Below, piece after piece: positions 48,423-59,200 of a stretch of 64,000 nucleotides of DNA (position 1 is its first letter; each line of letters begins with the position of its first letter). The translations under genes and the position numbers were made by a program. The stretch is taken from positions 379,116 through 443,115 of the forward strand of contig WBMV01006429.1 of assembly GCA_013396655.1 (NCBI GenBank), read 5' to 3'. This DNA comes from Campylorhamphus procurvoides. Lineage: Eukaryota; Chordata; Aves; Passeriformes; Dendrocolaptidae. The notes beneath the pieces are model-generated. The model saw only the letters and a program-made list of their open reading frames with translations, was not told the origin of the DNA and searched no databases.

Positions 48423-51400
48423 GACACGAAGTGTTGCTTGTCGTTTGTGGCAAGGTTGCTAGAGAAGGAATAGGCAGCATAAAACAGATTCAAAGCTGGT
48501 TCACCAGTGTTTCAAGGGGTGAAGCAGCTGTGGTAGCAACTTTTCTTTGACTTTGATTTGTAAACATCCAAACCTCGGAGAGAGGGTTCAGCTGTTCTCA
48601 GCCTGTACAGCCACAGAGGCCAGGATCCCATCCCCAAAACCAAACTTGGCAGGGGCATCAGACACCTCAAAGCACCTGCAAACACAGTACTAAATACTTG
48701 CAGTTACTGACTGCTGGGGAGAGTTGGTTGGGAGGTTTTTGGGCTGCTGAGATATTGCCATCATACCAATGGCATAAAAGCCTGCAGGAAATGTGCCTCC
48801 CCTTGATGGTGAGCACCAGCTGCTGCTCTTGGTCCAGGTAGGGACAGATGGATATGGCAATGACTGCCAAGACAGAGCGTTCCCTCCTCTGAAATGCAGA
48901 CTGGTGCAGTCACACGCTCTGTTTCAAGTGTTATTGACTGGGTGGAAACCCTGAGCTCGGGGATCTGAGCGTGCTGGGTTGCCTTCCCTGTGCCATATGT
49001 AGGAGGCTGTTTGGCTGGCAAGGGGAGGATCTGTCTGTGCACAGAGCCACAGATCGTTACCTCTTGATTATGTTCATGTTATCTGATGCGTTGTCTCCAT
49101 GAGAGAAATTTAAATTGCCTTTAGTAATTTGAAGCAAGTAAAAATGACAAATCATCATTCTCATGTGATCAGTAAATGGCTCCAGAATGAGAATGCATCT
49201 CAATTAGGTGGTAAATACATTTCAAGCAGCATCGATCGTTCCAAGTCTCCAATTGTTTTTCTGGGGTTTTCTTTACTTTTAAACTAAGATGGCTTTGGTC
49301 TATTAAAAAGGAAAAAAAGTAACTTCATTCCACTTTGAGTAGTGCTATTGGCAATGAACTCTCAGCTCATAATTATGAAGAGTTAGAATAGGGACTGATT
49401 TCTTGGAGACAAAACCAACACAATATGAATCTAGAAACGAAGGAAGACAAATGCATCAGACATGGGGTTTTAAAAATCCATGTCTTGAGATATGGCAGAC
49501 TAGTGTACTGGAAAGCAAAAACTCCCATGTGCAACTGGCAAATGGTCATCGTTAGTGAGCTCTCATGCAAATCCTGCAGGAAGACCAGGGAGTAAACATT
49601 TAGCAACAGGAAAAGCTCTGTGTGTGAATATAGAATATGGGTTATAAGGCACTATTTTTTTATAATAAGCCAGCATTGTTGCCTATATTTGGATTCTGAT
49701 CCTGCAAGTATTCCTGACTGAAAAAATGAGCATCTCCACAGACAGTTCCTAGCAGTGATTCCCAGGCATGGTGCATGACCATGGCAAGCAGAGACCCCCC
49801 AGTTAGTGCCCCCCTGCAGCTGAGCTGCCCCTCTGCCTGGGCTCCCTGGGGACAGAGCTGGGTGACTGTGCACCTTCTCAGCACCTCAACCCCTGCACCT
49901 GTGCCCAAGGAACCAGCTCGTACAGCCCAGAGAGTGGGCATGACCTTGCTACTCCAAAATGGCCTGTAGAGTCACCAGTCTAAATAAAAATGCAGCTGAA
50001 CATTTTAAAATAATAATAAAAAAGCAAGGTGGTGATACATTTTTAAATCGGCAATCCCAATCCCTGGTACTTCAAGCCTGTCTGGGTGTCCCCCTTCCCT
50101 TGTGCTTGGTGGAGCTGCAGGATTGCAGAGGGCAGAGCTGGGCAGTGGGGAGCAATTTCTGGGGCTTGGAGCTTTGCTGGGGGAGACCTTTGGGTGTTAC
50201 TGCGTTTGGCTGCACAAATCTGTTCAGCCTGGGAAATATCAGTGCCTTGCAACCTGGGTCTGGCTCTTCTTGACCCTCCACCTGGAAGCTGCTCTTCTTT
50301 TGCAGCAGATGATGAACCACCAGCCTGTCAGCTCAGTGTGCAACAGGAGGTGTCCTCAAATATCTGCTGTTTGCCTGAGCTATAACAGGGTCCTTCATGT
50401 CACTCCTTGCAGAAGGGGGAACTTCTGAGCCCATCAGCTCTAACATCTGCTTCAAAGCTACAGCTAGCACACGTTTGCAAAAGGCCTCAATCTGTATTTA
50501 CACAATAGATTGGTTGTGTTAATTAGTTTATTCCACCACCGGTATGCATGCATAATTCCTGTTAATAGCAGCAGCAGCTCTGTATTCTCATAAGGAGAGC
50601 AGAGCTCCTCATTAGAGCTCCAGGATTTTAAGATATCTTTGTACAGCTTCTATTGCAGAGATTATAGTGGTTGACTTTGCTGTCTCCCAATCATGTTTTC
50701 TGGATTTCAGGTTTTAAGAGCATGAAAAGTTTGGAGAATTCCCATTAAAGCTTAATTTATGTGTCCAGCAGGATGCAATGGGATTGTACCATATGACATT
50801 TCTTTTGGGATCTGGAGAAAACCGAACTTGTTTTTTTATTGTGACGAGTTTAAAAAAAAAACACACTTGGTCTGTGTTCCAAAGACAGTTGTTTTTGTAT
50901 TTTTTCCATCTGATGAAAACTGGAGGCAGAGGCTTATAAAGAAAATAGTGATAAGAGTCCCAGCTATGGAAGCAATGGCAAGCACTGCTGTAAAGCTTGT
51001 AAACAAACAGCCCCTCTCAAAGGGGTGTCTGAATTCCAGTGGATTCTAATTATCTGCTAGGACAGATAGGTACAAAAACTACTGATATCAGAAACTCAGG
51101 ACTAAAAATATATCCATGCTGTAATTCCAGGAAGTTTTCGCTTCTGCCTCCGGCAGGTACTAAGTAAAAGATAAGGTGGGAAATAATGAGCTTTTATTAT
51201 TTGGATGTGTGGTCTCGAAGAGACATATTGGGAGTGAACAAAAGATGCACCATAAAACAAACACTGCCCTGAAATCTTTCTTGGTGAAATGTAAAATGCT
51301 GTGGGGTGCTAAAAATGCAGTTTCTTCCAGATGACAGCACTGTTTAGAGCCACTGCTGTTAATAGGATATAATATTTCAGGGCTTTAACATACATTTTAA

Positions 51401-53303
51401 TTAGTATCCTATAAAATTTAACCTCCTATTTAAGTTTTCACTCTTTCTCAGAAGATGCTTCGTGTTTATCTTTGTTATGTATATTCTCTGCTAATTTCCC
51501 ACATATTCTCCTGTTTATTTCACAGCCAATAACGTTTAAAGTTTGGAACCCAACACTTTCTCCTCTATTAGCACAACTACGAAAAATTTTCAGTTATAGA
51601 TTTTGAATCATGAATGAATCAGGAGCTGGCTCACAATGATGTTTGTGAGTCACTTCCAGCCCAGGGTATTCTATTGCCAGTGCAAGGTGCTGTCAGGCCT
51701 TGCAGGTGCTGCTTTATTTGGCTGCATTTTAAGGAAATACAAGAATTGCTCGTGTCAGGATGCCAAGCTCTTCAAGGCATTAATGTGTTGGGCTGGGCTG
51801 AGCTGCCTACAAAAACATTCACTAGCCAAATGCAGCGAAAAGATCACAGGAACTTACTCAACAATCTTACTTGCAGGTTACATCTAAGCCTGGCTGCCAA
51901 ATGTTGAAAGCCAGTATAAAGGCAGAGCTACGCTGGTTTATTACATCATTAAAAAAATATCCAGATTCTCCTCGAGCAGGGACTGCAGGCTGGAGACTAA
52001 CAGACAAGAATAAAATAGCTGGGAATAAATTTTATGTAGCTATTTCCTTTCTCCCTCAAATGTGAATGCTTATGCAAAACACATTGCTGTAGATTCACTG
52101 ACAATAAAGAGGGAATCATTATCCGAGGAGTGGATTCTCAGGGGAACACTTTAACCAAAACACACTCGGCAGTAATTTCCCACATCTTAGTTGAATAAAT
52201 TAATTTATGAATTTTCCATGAATATGTTCAACCATTTCTCCCCTCATATATTTTATTGATCTCCATATACATTTAGCAACAAATAACAGAGCTGCTTTTC
52301 CATTTGCAGTAAAATAGTGTGGAGATGTTTATGTGGGCCTTGGGGTTCAGGGTAAACAAATGCAGTTCACACACCGGGGAGGCAGCACAGAAATACAAAG
52401 CTGGCAAGAGCCAGGGAGCTCCCCCAGAGCAGCTCTCAGAGAGCTCATCCCATCCAGTCCCACCAGCAAACCCCAAAACCAGGGGCACCCCAAACTGGGG
52501 GCTTCTCCCAGTGAGCCCTGGGGGCAATCTGTGCAAGGAGCATCGTGATTCGTGTCTGCAAAAAGTTTGGACCGTTCCTTCCTTTAATGCTTTTCCACGG
52601 ACTGTGTATCATTTTATTGTCCATGGTCTGCAGAAAGCCAGCAGGCTCCTTATAGGCTGTGGATTCAGTGGCAGAATGCTCCAAAAATGTCATTATTGCT
52701 CCACAAGCCATCATGTGGGGCCTCTCTGCCTCAGAATATCACTTAGTGAGGCTCAGGCAATGCCATTAAATCCAAAGTTGAGCTACTCGTGTAGGTTATT
52801 ACAGTCAGAAAGCACACCATCACATGGAAAATAAGGTATCTCAGTGTTTTTCAGGAGGGAGGGAATCAACAGCTTCATACAGTCATTAGGGGTTGAAAAA
52901 TAATCAGTATTGTCCTAATTTAATATATAAAATCATCTTCATGTTGAAAATTAATCTTCATCCCCCAACATCCCAAATAAGTGTGGTGGGAATGTAATGT
53001 GGTTAATCATATGTATAAACTCACTTACATGTGACTGTAGCATTGCAATCTTCAAATTTAGCTCTCCTTTCCTTCAGGTAACAGAGCCCTTTTAACCAGT
53101 TTCTTTTTTGGGGGGTATTTTTGGCTTTTTGGTTGTCATTTTTATCAATCATATGGAAAGCTGAGGAAAAACTTGCCTTGCTGTTTCTAAGTATAAAACT
53201 CTTCCTTTCTTAACTGCACATGATAATGGGCTTGAAATAGGCTGTACCATCTTAAAGGTGGTATTTGAAGCATAATTTCCGATGCTTAGATACATAATTT
53301 ACA

Positions 53304-53321
53304 TTTATTATGCATAATAAA
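53304..53321. promoter_or_regulatory. 18-base perfect palindrome around ATGCAT
   Basis: TTTATTATGCATAATAAA is its own reverse complement and holds ATGCAT/ATGCATAAT, similar to POU and homeodomain recognition sites. It sits in an AT-rich unique patch (about 53260-53370) with CATAATTTAC and GTAATTGATG nearby. Binding is inferred. Confidence 0.4.
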
Positions 53322-54879
53322 CGATGTAAGTAATTGATGTTGTGTAAGGGATTAAATGATCAACTCCAGCTGCAGGAAGCAGATTTATGCCTGTGTTCTC
53401 AATAAATAACACAGTGACTGTCAGAATATGCTGCAAAACCATTTCCTTCAGGATGCACCCAGAGTGTTCTCCTTTTCTTCTCAGTCCTTTCTCTTGTCTT
53501 TGTGACTGTGCAAAGTGTATTTAGAGAGCAGACAGATGAAAAACAAGTAGATATTTCCCCTTAACACAAGTGAAGCTTGCACACGTTTGTTTGTGGCCAT
53601 GCATTTCCTAAAGCAGAAGGGCAGAACCTGAGATAGGGCACAGATCAGCACGGTGCCTGCAGTTGAGAGGGGCTGGGAGATGATGTCCCCACACTGGGAT
53701 GTGGGCACACAATAATGGGCTCCTGCTGGGAGATGAAAGCTTGGGCAAAGATGAGCCCTTTGAACACAAACAGAGGCAAAGCCAACATCTTTGCAGGAGG
53801 TGTTGATCTTGTAACAGCATCCTGCTCTGCTCTCCTGGCTTCCACTCTAGGATGCTGTGCTTTCCAGCAGGGGATGCTGCTCAAGGAGCTCCAGTTGCCC
53901 CCTGCATCCTCCCTGGCCATGCCATGGGCTCAGGCTCCGTGTCCTTCAGCCTTCAGAAGAGCTGCATGTGGCAAAACACGCCATGTAAATGTCTTGGCCT
54001 GCTTTTAAATAAGTCATAAATCTGTAACAAAACTCAGACCTGCCAAAGGGGTTTCACAGCCCAGCATTCCCATTTTCCCTGGCAGGAGGCAATCCCTGTG
54101 GGGATCAGCACCAGCCTGGGAGCCACAGGCAACACTCCCCTGTTCATTAAAAGCCCTCAGATTCTGCTCTGTAAAAGCAGTGCTTGAAGAAGGTGACAAA
54201 TGGAACTGAATTTAGTTAGGTCTGAAGCCAGAGAGAACTCCTGGCACGTCTGTGTTTCTGCTGCTTTGTGCTGTTTTCTTTTACTTCATTTTATTAGTGC
54301 ATTAGTGCAGTGTCCAGCCACTGCTGCTGGGCACAGAACTGGGCAATACCCAGTGCAGAGAGGGCAGCTCCATGGCACAGAGCATGCTGATGAGCTGCTT
54401 TCCTTCAGTTCTCACTGTTCTGAGGGCTGGTACTTTTTTGGGGGTGTTCTTCAGACCAAGCCCCTTGCTTGCAGTGGAAGTTGAGAGCCCCCAGCTCCTT
54501 GAAAGGCCAAAGGAATAAATCAGTGGTGGTACCAGAGGCTGTGATTTCACACCTGAAATGTGGTGATGCAGCACAGGAAACACTTGGGATGTCTGGAGGT
54601 TTGTGTTTTCTCCCCAGCTCTGCCACTGCTCTCTTCAGGGGTCTGGAAGAAATTGTCTCAGCTTTCTGTGCTGCAGGTTCCAGGGAATAATAACAACCCC
54701 TTACGAGGCACAGGGAGAAGTGCCATGCAAAGCTCTGCATAGGAAGTAGCTGTTGTTGTTATCTGTAATAATAAAAACAGGGGCATTTGCAAGAGACTGA
54801 AGTTTTGCAGTCAATACAATGCCATTACTGATAATGCAATTTCTCATTTAATCCACAGCTTCTGCTTTTATATCTTGTC

Positions 54880-54884
54880 CTAAC
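54880..54884 (+). promoter_or_regulatory. SPOCK1: Predicted splice branch point for the third exon
   Basis: CTAAC with the branch adenosine at 54883 lies 44 bases before the last base of the intron (54927). It is followed by a T/C-rich tract (54900-54916) and ATTCTAG. Distance and motif fit the vertebrate yUnAy consensus. An earlier CACAG at 54854-54858 lies upstream of it and so is not expected to be used. Confidence 0.6.
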
Positions 54885-54927
54885 TCAAAATGCATTGTTG
54901 TCTTGTTTTTTTTTCCCATGATTCTAG

Positions 54928-55042
54928 TGCAAGTTGGAGTTCCATGCATGCACTTCTGGCAAGAGCATCACAGCTCGGTGTGAAGGGCCCTGCCCCTGCC
55001 TGCCAGCACCTGAGAGTGCCAAACACAGGGGGGAGAAGACTG
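54928..55042 (+). CDS. SPOCK1: SPOCK1 internal exon, second half of the Kazal domain
   Basis: The exon is 115 bases: 38 codons plus one base, entering in phase 0 and leaving in phase 1 at donor GTAAGT (55043-55048). It reads CKLEFHACTSGKSITARCEG followed by PCPCLPAPESAKHRGEKT. The first residue is the cysteine that follows the VCGSDGHTY loop in the previous exon, so the intron cuts the Kazal fold exactly before a disulfide cysteine. HAC and RCEGPC supply the remaining Kazal cysteines, and CPC is the extra pair typical of testicans. The tail PAPESAKHRGEKT is the linker into the EF-hand domain, which is not in the window. The acceptor is a long T/C tract ending ATTCTAG at 54927, with a textbook branch motif CTAAC at 54880-54884. 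Close to human testican-1 residues of about 160-198 by recall, with conservative changes such as CTSGKS. Confidence 0.96.
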
Positions 55043-55856
55043 GTAAGTGGAGCTCTTAATGAAATATGGCAGGTTAATTGGCTCCTGCTGTGCTCTTAGA
55101 GAAATGTAAGAAAGATTTTTCTTAGCTGGTATTTTTTATATATAACACTTTCTGAGGAAAAGGTAAGGTATAAAATAATTTTCCAAACAGGTAGTGCTTT
55201 CAAACACATGAACTGCTACAAAAGTAACACCCACTTGATGGGGTCTCCCAGGAAAACTGAGTTCTGGCTAATGAGTCTCGTTCTGGAGTGAAAAGCCTTT
55301 TGAATGAAAATATTGAAGAATCATAAAATAAGATAGAAAAGGAAAGAATACACTTGATGGTTCATTATTTTGTGAGTTAAAAAAAAATCAGTAGCCTGTG
55401 TGTTAACCAAAGAGTCATTTAAAGTCACACGTATGGGTTATATGGGATCTGAATTATCATTTTAATCTTTATTAATGTTATCATTGGAAGCCAAATATAT
55501 ATTAGAGATAGATGTATATGTATCTGACAGCAGCAGACACAGAAACAGGGGAAAGTTTAAATGACATTTCTTCTGGTTAGTTCTGGCCCTGGAACTTCAT
55601 CTTCAAACACTGAGGCTCCTGCTGCTGGTTCTCCCTCCACACACCATGTCCTCCACTCTCTAGAACAAGTGTTTCTCCAGCCTGCATTCTAAAAATCCAG
55701 ATTTATTTCATTTTTTTGAAAATTGCCGACATTTTTCTGCCCAAAGGTGTTGTAGATGGCATTGTTTTGAAATCAATATAGAAGTGGAGTATTTTTATGT
55801 GGCTTGAATCTTTTGGTTCCAGTGTGCCCACTGATAAATTGCCTTATTCATATTTT

Positions 55857-55934
55857 CTATTTCTTGTAGCCTTTATCAGGCTACAAGAAATATTTCTTTT
55901 TCTTTGTCCTTTCTATTTCTTTGCCCTTATCAGA
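55857..55934. repeat. Perfect 14-base inverted repeat with a downstream direct echo
   Basis: Left arm TATTTCTTGTAGCC (55858-55871), loop TTTATCA, right arm GGCTACAAGAAATA (55879-55892). About 35 bases on, CTATTTCTTTGCCCTTATCAG (21 bases counted with its last G at 55934) repeats the left arm plus loop in direct orientation with small changes. A hairpin embedded in an imperfect direct repeat is the pattern expected when a replication fork switches template locally. Confidence 0.8.
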
Positions 55935-56217
55935 AAGAGTATCAGATTAATAAATCTTCAGTGACATTTTAGGCTTACAATTTCATTCACACCAGAGAAA
56001 AAAGATTCTAATAACCCTTATCTTGATAAATGCAATTTGACAGGGTATATGTATTCTGAAACCCAGGCTTTTGTTTTGCTTGACTCTAAACTTTCACTCC
56101 AGCCAACAAAGCATTAATTGAATGAATTGGGTGAGCTGCAGAGCAACTTTCCTGAAGGCTTTTTCAAGAGGCCAAACTGGAGCCAGCAGTGCCAGCCATT
56201 GCCCTGGTGACAAGGAT

Positions 56218-56236
56218 ATTATTATTATTATTATTA
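56218..56236. repeat. (ATT)6 microsatellite
   Basis: Six uninterrupted ATT units plus one A. Likely length-variable; no other role is visible. Confidence 0.93.
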
Positions 56237-59200
56237 GGTGCTGAAGTGTCCACAAAAGGATTTGGTGGTGAGAATCAAATAATCAGTAGCAAGGGAGCTT
56301 CATAACTTGCTTTTCTTCTGCTCCTTTGCATGTGCCAGTAACATTCCAGTTAAAGACTTGCTTTAACTTCCTCAGTTCCCTTTGCTCAGACATTGTCTCA
56401 TTGACCCACTGACTAATGGAGTCTCAAACTGAATTATTCAGAGTTTGTTATTTATTACCTTGGTGTTATCTCTAGTCTTCACACAAAATTATTGTATTTT
56501 CCTGATCTGGTGCAATAGTACCATTAATATTGCTGACTTAGCCTAAAAAGCAGTGGTTTGATTTCCCCTATAAAATTCATGTGGCAGAACTGTGCAGGCT
56601 CTTGGACTTGGTGTCTGCTCCTTATTTAGTTGCCAGGCTTGTGAAGTGTGATATTAAGTAAAAAATGATAGAAACTAAAGCTCCTGCCTTACACAGACAT
56701 GTCAGTGGGAAGATCCTGAGGAGGATAACAGTGCAAATGCTTCCAGCAAAATGGAAATCTTCGAGCTCACACATTTTTAAGGCCTATTATACAAGCAGGT
56801 TAAACATATGTGGTTGTGAACGTCCAATTTGAAGACAGTCTGCATTAATCTTTCCACATTCCTTCAATCATATTCAAATATTATTCCGTGATAAAGTACG
56901 TCCAGAAATTAAAAATTTAAAGGAGCATTTAATTCCCTGAGAACTGTCATTGTAAATGTCATGACCTTTTTTATACATTGTGAATAAAACTGGCAGCAGC
57001 ATCAAAGAGAAGCAATGAAGTGTCTGTGCTCGGAGGGAAGGATGGACTGAGTCGTGTTCCTTCCTCCTCCGGGGCTCCCTGGAAAACATCCCTGCTCTGA
57101 GCATGAAAATCCAGACTGATAATCATGGTCAAAATTGGAATTCCTTTTCGAGTGCCAACCGCTGCTATGGAGACATTAATGGAATCACAGAAATGCTAGC
57201 AAAAGAAAACTACCCCAGAATTATTACCTTTAATGGCAAATAACAACTATAAAATCTTTCTACCATAAAGTTAAATCTTTGAAGAGATGGCAGGATCATG
57301 TTCTTCATTTTCTTAAATGGAATTTTGAGTCGGAGTCTCAGAGGTAGAAAACAGGTCTCTGTGAGAGTACTAATGGAAGATTTTGGAAAAGAAGAGAGGC
57401 CCTAATGCCTTTACTCTTTACTTTTCTAGGCCCATTTGGATTCCTTTGATTTATCAAAACACTTGCTATGCTTCATAACTCACAGCAGTGTCCCAGCTCG
57501 ACAGTATATTTCCATGAGAGCTGCACATTTGCAACTCTGCTGCCCAGAGACAGAGGTTGAGCTGCAATGTGCCTGAGGTTACCTGCCCTTCCACAGCATA
57601 TGACCTTTTAGTTAATACTAAAAAATGAATAAGGCTACCATTTCAACAAAAGAAAAGGGCTAGAAACTGACTCTTAGTGGAATCTAAGTGACAGAAATGA
57701 TTTGAAACCCAGAATCTTGTCTGCTGGTGTCTCTTCCCAAAAGCTCTGCAAGATTAACTAAAGTCCAAGCATAACTCATTTTGAGACCAGACAAAGCTTC
57801 TAAAACCCCACCATAAATAAAGGACTTGAGACTCCACCAGTCTGAGTTCTCCAGGGAAAGCTTTTCCCTGGCGTGTTCTCTTGGTTCTCTCAAAAAGCCA
57901 ACGCTGTGCAGTGACTGGGGGGTCTCTTGGCAAGTGAATTCCTGGTTGTCACAATGTGGTTCTGTCGAGTTCCCCCATCCCTGAGGGTGCTGCCTGTGAT
58001 GTGACAGTGGTGCAGGTGCTCAGGCAGGGTGGGGATGTGTGACAGCACCTCAGGGCTCTCTCTGGCTGTGCCCTCTTCTCCTGTTTTCTCAATTCAGGGC
58101 TGTACTAGACTTCATTTGTTGCCCTCAGGGGTGCTGAGCCCCGGGAGCACGAAGGGATGTGCAGGGATTCCAAGGGGCTTTATCCCTGTCTGTGCAGTGT
58201 GTGCTTTTTGCAGAAATGCCCAAGGCAGCTTGGAAGGAAATTCTGTTCTCTTGATAAGGGGAGTGTGAGGTCAATGGACAGAAGCAAATGTATTCAAATA
58301 TACTGAGTGTTGTTTAAATTTCTAAAGGGGACCAAGGGATGTGTTTTTAAGTTACAGGGATAGGTCTTGGCAAGCTTGATCAAGAATCTACCTTGTTTAG
58401 GGTATGAATTGTAGCATTTAACCACCAGCTCTATTGGGTGTGATGGATGAGAAGGTCTAATGTTCCATTCCTTTATAAAAAGAGCACTCAGTGCATGAAG
58501 TTGATTCGAAGAAATCCCAGTCTCATTTCCCAAATGAGTTGTAGCGCTTCTTGTGTCTGAATGACTGACAACTAAAAGAATTTAAAGTCTTGAAATGCAC
58601 TTGGAGCAAATATTTCGGTTTCAAATTGCTATTTACAGGTTTTCGTGACTACAGAGTACATCATTTTACAGCTTATGAAGATGAAGCATGAGTCATGAAC
58701 ATGGTTGAGTTGAAATTGGTTCAGATTTGCCAGGGAATTTTTCCTTTTGTGACTTCAGCTTTGAAAAAAGACTCTTCCTCACACTGAATTTCCATGTAGA
58801 CTTTTAAATCACTTACTTGAGTCTCAGACTCTGGGAATGATGAAACAAAAGCATTCTAAAATTAAGGTTACCAAGGGTTTCAAAGCTTTGGTATAGCTCA
58901 TGAAAGCTAGGAGGGTTTTTTGATCTAGACTTCCCTCAGTAAATAGTAGGTTTATTAGCTCTAAACTATGCAGGATCTGATATTTTTGCTCCAAAATTGT
59001 CTGTATGAGTACTGTGATTCAGCTTTTTAATCTGTAACATGATAAAATCACCTTACCCAAGTAAATCTGTACATAATAACTGTTCCTATTATCAGTGCTG
59101 TCCTTTTGCCTGCAAACTTTCACACAACCAGTTGGGCCTTTATCCCTTTCCTGAAAACATGAAAGATTAACTCTCTTCATTTCTGCAAGATGCTCTTTGT

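Larger units (their letters stand above)
28492..54927 (+). other. SPOCK1: SPOCK1 intron, phase 0, 26,436 bases
   Basis: The intron is bounded by donor GTGAGT at 28492 and acceptor ATTCTAG at 54927. It lies between the Lys that ends one exon and the Cys that begins the next, so it interrupts the Kazal module in phase 0. Contents: a TAATTA-dense AT-rich block (about 30040-30430), an A/C-rich tract (32588-32620), a C9 run (33732-33740), a potential G-quadruplex (35811-35835), an exact 40-base tandem pair (38031-38110), a 9-base hairpin (44761-44784), a CR1 fragment (48263-48422) and an 18-base palindrome (53304-53321). Open frames up to 171 codons occur but have no support. Stretches 38200-44700 and 49300-53000 show no recognisable feature. 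Confidence 0.93.

Noticed and set aside
52319..52834. Longest open frame in the window (171 codons, + strand)
   Set aside because: No recognisable domain, no splice or promoter context, composition like surrounding intron; frames of this size are expected by chance in 64 kb of moderate-GC DNA.
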